Source: JAGWBF01 sp965116325
GTDB lineage: Bacteria > Chloroflexota > Dehalococcoidia > Lucifugimonadales > JAGWBF01
NCBI GenBank assembly: GCA_965116325.1
Contig: OZ220675.1
Coordinates: 1,054,001 to 1,118,000, forward strand
Reading direction: 5' to 3'
Length of the DNA: 64,000 nt
Position 1 is the first letter of the stretch. Each line of letters begins with the position of its first letter. Below, piece after piece: positions 26,501 through 34,430 of this stretch. The notes under the pieces are model-generated. The model searched no databases. It was not told the origin of the DNA and saw only the letters and a list, made by a program, of their open reading frames with translations. Position numbers and translations under genes: made by a program.

Positions 26501-26524
26501 CAAGCCCTTGAAAGTTGTAACCAT
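23501..26524 (-). CDS. Large exported cadherin-like repeat protein with EF-hand-like C-terminus
   Basis: About 1,007 residues. The ATG at 26524 has GAGAGG eight bases upstream; an earlier GTG at 26533 is possible. A signal peptide ends near LPAGAQ. The rest is built of beta-sandwich repeats of about 110-130 residues that resemble cadherin-like domains: FPENSEE..F.A.DPEGG..., SGADAGVFSFDRDTGTLSF, PPNFESPAD, then YEVVLTATDGTATM..HVMVKVTN. At least five can be followed. The C-terminus DFNGDGTVSDDELLEAI is a Ca-binding EF-hand or dockerin-like loop. The likely role is Ca-dependent adhesion or surface-layer structure. A long structured stretch precedes the gene. Confidence 0.85.
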   Translation of the reverse strand: MVTTFKGLANKWVVLALLLASLGAVLAITLLPAGAQNGDDAIEFPENSEEAVAYFTAVDPEGGTASWADDPLSGADAGVFSFDRDTGTLSFNNPPNFESPADVAGLGDGTPTADAAAGDNTYEVVLTATDGTATMTEHVMVKVTNEEEAATTTLELSLVQPREGDFITVVYADNVGNPYVNAAGGENTSIVDPDGDKGEVPPINAEAANVDKMNITEVDTTETPPVDLVTWQWYRGPSRSGPWTEIPGPNAKEKSYDVVDDDRTNYLRVVATYEDAHGPNKTLEAVSQYPTIKLVADAKTPVFPDFDPSTSPTPIDGPTEEAADGTTNEANIGSPVLASGDTIERGERPTYYLVATDGNLPHADMFQIDRATGQVRVGIGKTLNPASDTGRPASDIEANPGAPGTGYMVTIKINDGKGDYDADGRVTRTVGGADDTYDSSTTMTITVTEEDEAPIFTMGEMAYDYSENKMTDADPPVDDLNVDTFAAYDPEGTTVVLTLSGPDVSKFATTGATNVLDTGALTFVASTPQVAGDQPDYENPEDANEDGVYEVTVTATAGAENTPLPVRVTVTNAQDPGEVSLSARQPRIGVPITATVVSDEDGDVTGLRWQWSATRLATTNCLAATLEALTDTEDEPRWQAAKGDGAGTATYTPETGDFNKCLRARAMYTDPAGSTSTAEVSAQRAAKARNLSPMFMDENLDADGIQIKTRYVLEPSGAGTDDAGTTDVDEGRQVVANREGAVHTDTATPNADRIVATDLLDEETADDDSIEYSLSGPDARYFDIYSVASHSVADPFDSTDTTQTTNAGQIWVKPGVNLDFEVRRTYRVQVTAKDLADDDESRNDPSIWVEIRVVNAEEPPEIMQGRLAVEGAPLVEYDSMDTEEVGTYRAVGVDAPSAEWTLSGDDAGVISISTGGVLTFNSPPDFNNPDDLNRDNVYMVTVVATSADSMDSLGVTVTVGSATPVQDRTDIGDYPHQVRLDFNGDGTVSDDELLEAITIWTLDNLDN

Positions 26525-27179
26525 GTTGCACACCTCTCCTATGTACTAGAATTTCCTATGGTCCACGCCGTGGCGTAAATCGCCAGCACGCCTGCAGGCC
26601 GGGGCCTACGGGCCTCTGTTCGCTACCATCTCCCCTCCCCCAGGTTGACGACCTTCCAATGAGCTGTGGCGTTCCCGAAAGAGGCTTCTCTGTATATACG
26701 AGTTGAGCCTCGCATATGGCAAATACCGGCCGGCGGCCCGGTATCGGGCTGTGCTGCCGAGGGGGTTTTCTGCTGTGTGCTGCGCCATTACCTTGTGCTG
26801 CCCCCAAAGCCGGTGGGTTGTCCGGGTACGGGTCCCATAGTCCACCGCTCCTGCCCGTTCCGGAATCCTTCAGCAGGAGCGGTTGTGACAAAGTATACCT
26901 TGGGTGAGGTCCCTATATCCAGTGTTAGCAATGGTCTATCGGCTGCCAAACGACATATTCCCCGCTATGGGCAAGGGTATAGCCCCATAGCAGCCTACAT
27001 TTATACCAGCAATGCGAGCGTTATTCAAGCCCTGTTCTGCACGAATATTGGAGGAATATGCCCCCGCTCCCCCAATTGCCCGTTCCCCTTCGATTTCCCT
27101 CAGGACGAACGGGCAAGGTCCGGGGGAACGGAGGGCTGGGTGAGCTGATGCCTCTGGGTGAACCGGGGGCCCTGGGCGG
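26525..27179 (-). other. Long non-coding stretch with several perfect hairpins upstream of the cadherin-like gene
   Basis: No gene seen. On the minus strand, a TATACT (26892-26897) could start a leader of about 360 bases before the ATG at 26524. A perfect 10-bp inverted repeat, CCGCTCCTGC (26845-26854) and GCAGGAGCGG (26873-26882), follows immediately. Another, ATACCGG (26723-26729) and CCGGTAT (26738-26744), lies further in. GCTATGGG (26964-26971) and CCCATAGC (26984-26991) lie upstream of that TATACT. A structured 5' leader is plausible; I could not match it to a known riboswitch. Confidence 0.4.
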
Positions 27180-27613
27180 GCCCCAGCATTCTCCTCCCAT
27201 CTAATCTAAGGAAGGAGATAAAGTGGAATCTGACACGACCGTCCAAGGCGGCCTGTCCGATTGCCGCACCTGTTCCCTCCGTTCGCCCTGAGGGAAATCG
27301 AAGGGGAACGGAGGGATGTGTCAGGGCGAAGGGGGGGTGTCGGGGCGAACGGAGGGCGAACGGGCAAGGTCTGGGTGAACCGGGGGCTGGGTGGGGACGT
27401 GTATTCTCCTCCCATCTAAGGAAGGAGATAAAGTGGAGTCTGACACGACCGACCACGGCGGCCTGTCCGATCACCGCACCTGTTCCCTCCGTTCGCCCTG
27501 AGGGAAATCGAAGGGGAACGGAGGGATGTGTCAGGGCGAAGGGGGGTGTCGGGGCGAACGGAGGGAGGGCGGCTCCCTTAGGGCGGGCTCACGGGGAACG
27601 GAGGGTTGCTTCC
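27180..27613. repeat. Two copies of a ~165-base composite repeat
   Basis: Copies at about 27186-27357 and 27402-27565 share TTCTCCTCCCATCTAA, then GGAAGGAGATAAAGTGGA, CTGACACGACCG, GGCGGCCTGTCCGAT, a CCTCC-armed palindrome and GGATGTGTCAGGGCGAA. A third, more diverged copy lies at about 28354-28490 and a partial one at about 30690-30800. No gene is seen. Confidence 0.75.
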
Positions 27614-27910
27614 TCAGCGGGGCGCATCGCGAGTCCGGCGCACTGCCAGCGCGGATAGCGCCTGCCAGTCCCCATGGACAAGGGACTCCTTTTTGGTGCG
27701 GGACCATCCCTTAACTCGGCTCTCGGCGTCCAGGGCTTCTTCCCTCGTGGAAAACTCCTGGGAAAACACCAAGGCAACGGGGCGTCGGCGGGATACGTAC
27801 CCCGAGTATTCCCCCGACTGGTGCTCGGCAAGCCGATGTTCCAATGCATCGGTGTGGCCGGTGTAGAAGGACCCATCAGAGCAACGGAGGATGTACATCC
27901 AGAAGGGCAT
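27614..27910 (-). CDS. GIY-YIG nuclease superfamily protein
   Basis: 98 residues, typical of the small single-domain GIY-YIG proteins (UPF0213/YhbQ-like). The signature is MYILRCSDGSFYTGHT (YIL and YTG replace the two tripeptides), with the conserved Arg in HRLAEHQSG and the conserved Glu in TREEALDAESRVKGWSR. The superfamily cuts DNA; the cellular role of the single-domain type is unclear. The ATG at 27910 has no evident ribosome site, but TATACT lies nine bases upstream. It is flanked by repeats on both sides. Confidence 0.88.
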   Translation of the reverse strand: MPFWMYILRCSDGSFYTGHTDALEHRLAEHQSGEYSGYVSRRRPVALVFSQEFSTREEALDAESRVKGWSRTKKESLVHGDWQALSALAVRRTRDAPR

Positions 27911-28633
27911 ATTGGGGGGAGTATAGCATCCCTGCTGCCCCTTAACGTTGGTGCCCCTGCCCGTTCCCCTTCGATTTCCCTCAGGGCGAACGGTGGGAGG
28001 GCAGCTCCCTTAGGGCGGGCGGGCAAGGTCAGGGCGAATGGAAGGATGTATCGGGGCGAACGGGGGGTCCCGGGTTGCCCGTTCCCCTTCGATTTCCCTC
28101 AGGGCGAACGGGCAGGGAGGGGCCGCAATGACGGTGGTGGGGCTTCCCTGAGGGGGAGAGGCCTAAATGACGGACGGGAGAGGCCGTTCCATCGCCGCAT
28201 CTGGTCCCTCCGTTCGTCCTGAGCCTGTCCTGAGGCTATCTGAGGGTGAAACAAGCCCTGGCCTAACTATGGTCCCTCCGTTCCCCTTCGATTTCCCTCA
28301 GGGCGAACGGAGGGACGTGTCAGGGCGAACGGGCGGGGGCTCACGTGGGGCGGGCATTCTCATTCCATATATGGGAGGAGATAAAGTAGAGCCTGACGCG
28401 ACTGTCCAAGGCAGCCTGCCCGGTCGCTGCATCTGATCCCTCCGTTCGCCCTGAGGGAAATCGAAGGGGAACGGAGGGATGTGTCAGGGAGAACGGGCAG
28501 GAGGCCACGTGGGGCGGGCAGGGGCCGGGATGACGGGGGATGTCCCCCTCACCCCAACCCTCTCCCTCCAGGGGAGAGGGGGGAGGTTGTGGGAGGGGAT
28601 TAAGGGGGGAGGAGGGTTATACTGGGAGGCGCG
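27911..28633. repeat. Repeat-filled intergenic region
   Basis: No gene seen. Palindromes lie at about 27957-27995 (arms reduced), 28075-28112 (TGCCC arms), 28270-28312 (TCCCTCC arms) and 28437-28476 (ATCCCTCC arms, opposite orientation). A copy of the composite repeat described at 27.2-27.6 kb is at about 28354-28490. A CCCTCTCCC hairpin (about 28545-28585) and a GGGAGGGGATTAAGGGGGGAGGA remnant lie directly upstream of the peptidase gene. Confidence 0.75.
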
Positions 28634-30445
28634 ATGGCGGTAGGGAGTCGATACATCAGATGGGCGGCGGTGTTCGTGGCGGTCGCCGTGGGTGCGGCGG
28701 CGCTGCTGACGGTCCAGCCGGCGGGGGCGACGACGGATGAGCCGAGCCCGCTGGATGAGCACGAGTCCCAAAACCTGCGGTGGCTGCAGGACAACCATCC
28801 CGAGCTGTACAGCCAGCTGGAGGCGCTGCACTGGGTGGCCGACGGCCTGTCCGACGCGGAGATCGCCAACCTGGAAGCGCTGCTCCAGGTGGGCCGTCAA
28901 GACATCGCCACCATGGAAGCACTGGCGCCCATGCCCTTCCTGAGCACGGCCGAGGTCACGGACACGCTGGCGCTGCGGTCCATCCGCTGGCTGGCCATCA
29001 CGGAGCTGCTGGCGCCGCTGACGTCCCACGAGGCGTTCCTGGACGGCATCGACGACTCTGAGACGACCCTGGTGGCGGCCGCCGGTACGGTGGTGGCATA
29101 TCCCTGGGAGATTGGCAGGGTCCTGACGCCGGGCTACATGTCCGTCCAGACGGGCGCGACGAATTCGGGGGTGCGTCTCAGCATCCTGCGCCCGGGCTGG
29201 ATCTACCCGGCGCCGGAGACCGTCGGTGTGCTGGAGAGGGCCATCGAGTTCGTCGAGACGACCATGGGGCTGCCCCTGCCCGTGGAGCACGTGATACTTG
29301 TGCTGTATGAAGGCGCCGTCCTTCCAGGGGCCGCGGGCGTCAACTTCGGCTTTGCCATCAGCTTCCTGCCGGCCTACGAGCAGCCGGAGAACACTCTTCT
29401 GTGGTGGAGGTTCCGGACGGGCTTGGCCCACGAGGTAGCCCACTATTATTGGAGGCTGAGCGAGGACTGGCTAGATGAAGGCATGGCTGTGGTCTTTGAG
29501 CGCCTGTACGGCCTGAGCATCGGCCTGAGCCCAGGGCAGCTGCAGACCCACCGCTGGGGATGCGAAGCCCATGACCTGCAGATGCTGTCGGAGAACCCTG
29601 AGTTCATTTGCAATTACTACCTTGGGTCCCGCTTGTTCGATGACCTGCGCGATGCCATGACCGCGGCCGAGTTCAGCGAGGCGATGCTGGACCTGTACAA
29701 CCTGACCATCGCCGAGCAGGCGGCGGGCGGGGTGCCGGGCATCGATGAGGTGCGCCAGGCGTTCAGCGCTCATGCCGAGATCGTGGAGAAGCACTGGTCG
29801 GGAGGGCTGAACGCGCCGGAGAACCGGCCGCCCGACGAGGGCATCGACAGGACGACCCATGAGCTGGTGCAGTGGGAGCAGCGCCCGGCTTACGATGCCC
29901 AGACCGGCATGGTCACGCTAAAGGGGACGCTGCTTGGCGATGCGGTGTTCACCGACATAGGCCAGCGGACGGAGGGGTATGCCAGCTTCGTCCTGGTCCA
30001 CGCCGATTGGATAGGCCACCTGGGCTCCATACTGCCTTCCATCAGCGGGCGGAGCTGGATTCTCGACGACCCCGCCGACGTTGTCGCAACGACCTACGAG
30101 GTGTCGGGGCAGGAGTTCAGCGTGACCTTCCAGTTCCCCCTGGCCGGCGACCCCACGGACTACGTTGTCCTCGTCCGGGGCTACCGGGACGGACAGCGCA
30201 TCGTGAGCATAAGCGACGGGGTCGATCCCCTGGGGTACTCGCGCATCCGCATCGCTGAGCCCGTCGTGACCACCGGGAGCGTGGTGGGGGACAAGTACGA
30301 TGCCAACAAGAACGGCAAGATAGAGGCGAGCGAGGTGCGGGACGCCATTTTCGACTGGTTCACCGAGCCGGTGGGCAGCGTGATCACCGCCTCCGAGGTG
30401 CGGGAGCTGATCTTCCTGTACTTCCAGGCCCTGGACGAGGAGTAA
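28634..30445 (+). CDS. Exported gluzincin-type zinc metallopeptidase with EF-hand-like C-terminus
   Basis: 603 residues. A signal peptide ends near PAGATT. The middle contains the zinc-peptidase motif HEVAH (266-270) followed by WLDEGMA, whose Glu282 is the expected third ligand, the HExxH-(n)-E layout of gluzincins. A beta-rich domain (about 410-540) follows. The last 60 residues include DANKNGKIEASEVRDAI, an EF-hand or dockerin-like loop, and a second ITASEVRELIF helix. A secreted Ca-binding protease is likely; its substrate is unknown. GGGAGG lies four bases before the ATG, and TATACT (28618-28623) is ten bases before it. Its C-terminal tail resembles that of the cadherin-like protein. Confidence 0.82.
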   Translation: MAVGSRYIRWAAVFVAVAVGAAALLTVQPAGATTDEPSPLDEHESQNLRWLQDNHPELYSQLEALHWVADGLSDAEIANLEALLQVGRQDIATMEALAPMPFLSTAEVTDTLALRSIRWLAITELLAPLTSHEAFLDGIDDSETTLVAAAGTVVAYPWEIGRVLTPGYMSVQTGATNSGVRLSILRPGWIYPAPETVGVLERAIEFVETTMGLPLPVEHVILVLYEGAVLPGAAGVNFGFAISFLPAYEQPENTLLWWRFRTGLAHEVAHYYWRLSEDWLDEGMAVVFERLYGLSIGLSPGQLQTHRWGCEAHDLQMLSENPEFICNYYLGSRLFDDLRDAMTAAEFSEAMLDLYNLTIAEQAAGGVPGIDEVRQAFSAHAEIVEKHWSGGLNAPENRPPDEGIDRTTHELVQWEQRPAYDAQTGMVTLKGTLLGDAVFTDIGQRTEGYASFVLVHADWIGHLGSILPSISGRSWILDDPADVVATTYEVSGQEFSVTFQFPLAGDPTDYVVLVRGYRDGQRIVSISDGVDPLGYSRIRIAEPVVTTGSVVGDKYDANKNGKIEASEVRDAIFDWFTEPVGSVITASEVRELIFLYFQALDEE

Positions 30446-30893
30446 GGGGGATAATATCCCCCTCACCCCAACCCTCTCCGCCCTTTCTATCCCCTCTCCC
30501 TTGATGGGAGGGGACTAAGGGGAGGGTGACACCCCCGCCGGGGGGCACAAAATGCTCCCCCCTCCCTTGATGGGAGGGGATTAAGGGGAGGGTGACATCA
30601 AACACTCCCCCTCCCTTGATGGGAGGGGATTAAGGGGAGGGTGCACCAAATACTCCCCTCTCCCTTGATGGGAGGGGATTAAGGGGAGGGTGATACACAG
30701 GCCAGGGCCGGGCCTGTCTGATCGCCTCACCCGGTCCCTCCGTTCGCCCTGAGGGAAATCGAAGGGGAACGGAGGGATGTGTCGGGGAGAACGGAGGGGC
30801 GATGTCCCCCTCACCCCAACCCTCTCCCACCGCTTTACTCCCCCCTCCCTTGATGGGAGGGGATTAAGGGGAGGGTGATACGCAGGGGCGCCC
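30446..30893. repeat. Repeat-filled intergenic region
   Basis: No gene seen. Five CCCCTCCC-TTGAT-GGGAGGGG hairpins, each followed by ATTAAGGGGAGGGTG, lie in succession between about 30490 and 30885. Two CCCTCTCC-type elements and one palindrome with GTCCCTCC arms (about 30732-30775) are interspersed. The gap separates two converging genes. Confidence 0.8.
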
Positions 30894-31319
30894 CTACAGG
30901 TCGAAGGTGAGGAGGTTTTTGCGGGGGTCGCAGGTCATGGCCCACTGGTTGAGGACGTCGAGGCCCAGCAGGGAGGGGAGGTTTTCCATCCCCTCGGCAG
31001 GGCGGACTATGAAGAGGCGGATGGTGTGGACATAGACGGACTCGCTGGACGGGGCGAAGACCAGGGCAGCCTGCTCCTCGCCATACCTGACGGCCCCGGC
31101 GGCGCCCCGGAACTCGTGGGAGAAGGTCATGTCCCGGTAGGGCACACCCATGGCAAAGCTGTCCACAGGGCTGAGGGAGGTGAACCGGGCGCCGGTGTCG
31201 ACCAGGAAATCGACGCGGTCATGGATGTCCCAGCGGGGGATGTGGACGAGGGCAGAGAGATACCCCCTGCCCTCGCGGAAGAACCCGCTCAACCGCTGTG
31301 TCTTCTTGCGGAAGATCAT
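30894..31319 (-). CDS. Retropepsin-like aspartic peptidase
   Basis: 141 residues. The motif VDFLVDTGARFTSLS contains the catalytic DTG (41-43), and LPSLLGLDVLNQW matches the second conserved block of single-domain retropepsin-like proteins. These act as dimers. It has no signal peptide and is probably cytoplasmic. Its ATG overlaps the stop of the upstream gene as ATGA (31316-31319), so the two proteins are translationally coupled and may act together. Confidence 0.82.
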   Translation of the reverse strand: MIFRKKTQRLSGFFREGRGYLSALVHIPRWDIHDRVDFLVDTGARFTSLSPVDSFAMGVPYRDMTFSHEFRGAAGAVRYGEEQAALVFAPSSESVYVHTIRLFIVRPAEGMENLPSLLGLDVLNQWAMTCDPRKNLLTFDL

Positions 31320-31624
31320 AGGAGCAGCACGGGCGGGTTAGGATTGAGGTAGGCCACCTTGTAGTAAGGCTTCGTGAGCCCTTGCTCCTCGGCCGACTCC
31401 ACGGCGCTGGGCAGGGAGATGTCCACGGACACAAGGCCGTCCTTGCTGACCACGACCCAGCGGTTGGGGAACTTCTCCAGGAGGGACTCGCGCAGGAGGT
31501 CATAGACGGCGCGCACCTTCTCCGAGGCGGCGATCTCTTTCATCACATTGTCAGCGCCGCCGAGCCGCTCGATGGAAGCGTGGGAACCGGGGGAATCGGA
31601 CAGGACACGTACCGACCCGGCCAT
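31316..31624 (-). CDS. Small conserved-looking protein coupled to the retropepsin-like peptidase
   Basis: 102 residues. The segment FPNRWVVVSKDGLVSVDISLPSAVESAEEQGL recalls DUF5678-like small proteins, in which a W.a.v.dG..v block is followed by a helix; this is a weak resemblance. The N-terminal half is helical (VMKEIAASEKVRAVYDLLRESLLEKF). It ends in PPVLLL and its stop overlaps the start of the peptidase gene by four bases. It could be a partner or substrate of the peptidase, but nothing shows this directly. AGGAGG lies upstream of the ATG. Confidence 0.65.
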   Translation of the reverse strand: MAGSVRVLSDSPGSHASIERLGGADNVMKEIAASEKVRAVYDLLRESLLEKFPNRWVVVSKDGLVSVDISLPSAVESAEEQGLTKPYYKVAYLNPNPPVLLL

Positions 31625-32058
31625 GGGGCACCTCCTTACTAATGCGACTTATGGGACAGCGCCGAATAATACAGGGCGAAAGTACATGGCGGCATTGGTG
31701 TGTGTCAACGCCTGTGGGTGTCCCCCTCACCCCAACCCTCTCCCGCCAGGGAAGAGGGGGTATTCTGTCTCCCGCCAGGGGAGAGGGTGTGTTTTGTCCT
31801 CCCGCCATTCTATCCCCCCTCCCTTGATGGGAGGGGATTAAGGGGAGGGTGATACACACCTCCGAGGGAGCTTCCCTATTTTGTTCCCCCTCACCCCAAC
31901 CCTCTCCCGCCAGGGGAGAGGGGGTAGGTTGTCCCCCCGCCATTTTATCCCCCCTCCCTTGATGGGAGGGGATTAAGGGGAGGGTGACACTTCCGCCGGG
32001 GGAGAGAGGCGGTATACTATCCTCCGCATCTAACCCGAGGCAGGTGAGGGTCCCTTAA
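31625..32058. repeat. Repeat-filled intergenic region with promoter-like sequence before the kinase gene
   Basis: No gene seen. Three CCCTCTCCCGCCAGGG hairpins (about 31722-31760, 31770-31790 and 31885-31922) alternate with two CCCCTCCC-TTGAT-GGGAGGGG hairpins (about 31815-31850 and 31955-31988). TATACT at about 32012 lies between the last repeat and the kinase start, with GAGGCAGGTGAGGG in between. Confidence 0.75.
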
Positions 32059-33960
32059 GTGCGGTTTGTTGTTGATAAATGGAGGCGCATCGGCACCCGG
32101 CTGTACCTGGCGCTGGGTTTCGCTGTGGCCCTTACATTAATATCGGCTGCCGTCGGGGTGTACTACTTCGAGCAGAGCGGCAACCTGAACGACAGGGTGC
32201 GGTCCGAGTCGGTGCCGGCCCTGGAGGCGTCGTGGGAGGCCGCCAGGGAGGCGGAGCGCCTGCGGGGCATCGGACAGGGTGTGCTGACGGGCGCGGGCTC
32301 GCCGGGCGGCGGGGTGGACAGCTCCCTGGAGAGGCTGGAGGCTGCCCTGAGCGAGGCCAGCAGCCTGCCCGAGCTGGCGGACCAAGCCCAGGCGGTCAGC
32401 GACGCCGCCTACGATCTGGCCGAGGACATCGACGGCCTGGACGCCAACGGCAGGGAGCTGGCCGATGCTTACGAAGCCGGCGATGCTCTGCAGACCCGGC
32501 TTGGGGGCCTGGTCGTGGTGGGGGGCGACTCGGAGGCTGCTGTGGCTGTGCTGGAGCGGGCGCTGCAGGCGGGCGACGGCGGGGAGCTGGACGGGCTGTG
32601 GGATGAGTTCTCCGCCCTGTACGACCGGGGCATAGACCAGGCGTTGGGCGACCTGGGCGGCGGCACGGGCGTCTTCTTTGTGAGGCGCCAGCAGCTAGCC
32701 CTGGAGGAGGCCCAAGGGCGGCTGGCGTCGTCCTTTGCGGGGTCCAGCGCGGCGCTGGAGGCCACGGTGTCGGCCCTGACGTCGGAGGCCAGCGCCTACT
32801 CATCCGAGTCCCTGGAGGAGGCTGTGGGGAGCTTCGATGAGGGGCGTACGCTGCTGACGGCCATCAGCGTGATCAGCGTGGTGGCGGCGACCTTGGCGGC
32901 GTGGCTGTGGGTAGGGAACCGGATGGTGAGGCGGCTGTCGCGGATGTCGGAGCGGATGCGGGGCATGGCGGGAGGCGACCTGGAGACGCCGGTGCCCGAG
33001 GTGGGGGGCGACGAGATCGGCGAGCTGGCGGGCGCGCTGGAGGTGTTCCGGCAGCAGGCGTTGGAGGTGCAGCGCCTGAACCTGGTGGAGCAGCTCTACA
33101 CCGAGCTGCGGGAGACCAACGCCGAGCTGGAGCGGACGCAGGCCCGGCTGGTGGCCCAGCAGAAGCTGGCGGCCCTGGGGGAGCTGGTTTCGGGGGTGGC
33201 CCACGAGATACGCAACCCGCTGAACTTCGTGAACAACTTCTCCGAGGGGGCCCTGGAGCTGCACAGCGAGCTGTCGGAGATGCTGACGACCTACCGGGAC
33301 AAGATGTCCGATGCCGACTCGGCCCTGCTGGATGACATCAGCCAGGAGCTGACCACGAACCTGAACCGGGTACTGTCCAACGGCGGGCGGGCGCTGGCCA
33401 TCGTGGAAAGGATGCGGGGGCTGGGGGTCACGGGCGGGGACCCGGCCATGGAGGACTTGAACCGGGTGGTGGAGGCGGCCGTGCAGGTGGGGTGCAACAC
33501 CTTCATCGCCGAGTACCCGGAGTTCTCGGTGGCGCAGGAGTACGACCTGGACCCCGGCATCGGCCAGGTGTCGCTGGTGGAGCGGGACTTCACCGAGGCG
33601 GTACTGAACCTGGTGTCCAACGCATGCTTCGCCATGAGGCAGAAGGGCGAGACGGCGGGGCCGGGCTACCAGCCCAGGCTGGCCCTTTCCACCCGTGTCG
33701 CGAACGGCGAGGTGGAGGTGCGGGTGCGGGACAACGGCACCGGCATCTCCGAAGAGGTGATGGGCCAGATATTCAACCCCTTCTTCTCCACTAGGGAGGG
33801 TGCTGCGGGGGCGGGGCTGGGGCTGCCCATCGCCGCCGACGTAGCCCGGCGGCTGGGAGGAGACCTGTCGGTGGACTCGGCGCCCGGGGAGTACACCGAG
33901 TTCACCATGACCCTGCCCCATGTAACCGCCCCGGAAATCCCTCCCCTACCTTTCGGGTAG
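32059..33960 (+). CDS. Membrane sensor histidine kinase with HAMP domain
   Basis: 633 residues from GTG 32059. A transmembrane helix (about 13-35), a periplasmic helical sensor region (about 36-263) and a second transmembrane helix (about 265-288) come first. A HAMP domain (about 290-340) and a coiled coil (LRETNAELERTQARLVAQQ) precede the phosphoacceptor His382 in VAHEIRNPLNF. The N box is VLNLVSNACF (515-524), the G1 box VRDNGTGI, the F box NPFFSTR and the G2 box GAGLGLPIA. All catalytic motifs are intact. A short acidic insertion (TTYRDKMSDADSALLDDI) after the H box is typical of this kinase type. No response regulator gene is adjacent, so it is an orphan kinase. The ligand is unknown. Confidence 0.92.
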   Translation: MRFVVDKWRRIGTRLYLALGFAVALTLISAAVGVYYFEQSGNLNDRVRSESVPALEASWEAAREAERLRGIGQGVLTGAGSPGGGVDSSLERLEAALSEASSLPELADQAQAVSDAAYDLAEDIDGLDANGRELADAYEAGDALQTRLGGLVVVGGDSEAAVAVLERALQAGDGGELDGLWDEFSALYDRGIDQALGDLGGGTGVFFVRRQQLALEEAQGRLASSFAGSSAALEATVSALTSEASAYSSESLEEAVGSFDEGRTLLTAISVISVVAATLAAWLWVGNRMVRRLSRMSERMRGMAGGDLETPVPEVGGDEIGELAGALEVFRQQALEVQRLNLVEQLYTELRETNAELERTQARLVAQQKLAALGELVSGVAHEIRNPLNFVNNFSEGALELHSELSEMLTTYRDKMSDADSALLDDISQELTTNLNRVLSNGGRALAIVERMRGLGVTGGDPAMEDLNRVVEAAVQVGCNTFIAEYPEFSVAQEYDLDPGIGQVSLVERDFTEAVLNLVSNACFAMRQKGETAGPGYQPRLALSTRVANGEVEVRVRDNGTGISEEVMGQIFNPFFSTREGAAGAGLGLPIAADVARRLGGDLSVDSAPGEYTEFTMTLPHVTAPEIPPLPFG

Positions 33961-34430
33961 CCCCCGGGGGGCGGCCGTTCCCCTTCGATTTCCCTCAGGG
34001 CGAACTGGCAGAGGGATGTCCCCCTCACCCCAACCCTCTCCCGCCCCTTCTATCCCCCCTCCCTTGATGGGAGGGGATTAAGGGGAGGGTGATGCGCACC
34101 CCTGGGGCAGGCTTCTTCATGTTGATCCCCCTCACCCCAACCCTCTCCCACCAGGGGAGAGGGGGGCACACTATCCCCCCTCCCTTGATGGGAGGGGATT
34201 AAGGGGAGGGTGATGCGCACCCCTGGGGCAGGCTTCCTCATGTTGATCCCCCTCACCCCAACCCTCTCCCGCCAGGGGAGAGGGGGTTTTTTGTCCCCCC
34301 GCCCCTTCTATCCCCCCTCCCTTGATGGGAGGGGATTAAGGGGAGGGTGATGCGCAGGCTAGGGGAGGGCCCGTTCCCCTTCGATTTCCCCCTTCGAGAG
34401 CCTCAGGACAGGCTCGGCGCGGGCTATGGG
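33961..34430. repeat. Repeat-filled intergenic region with a 121-base tandem duplication
   Basis: No gene seen. A block with a CCCTCTCCC hairpin and a CCCCTCCC-TTGAT-GGGAGGGG hairpin ending GATGCGCACCCCTGGGGCAG occurs twice with a 121-base period (marker starts at 34091 and 34212). A third partial copy follows to about 34350. Degraded palindromes lie at about 33972-34008 and 34370-34415. Confidence 0.78.

Noticed and set aside
27892..28640. TATACT close to the starts of the GIY-YIG gene (27910) and the peptidase gene (28634) as evidence of leaderless transcripts
   Set aside because: The spacing would fit, but the peptidase gene also has GGGAGG before its ATG, and no -35 element is clear. Transcript mapping is needed.
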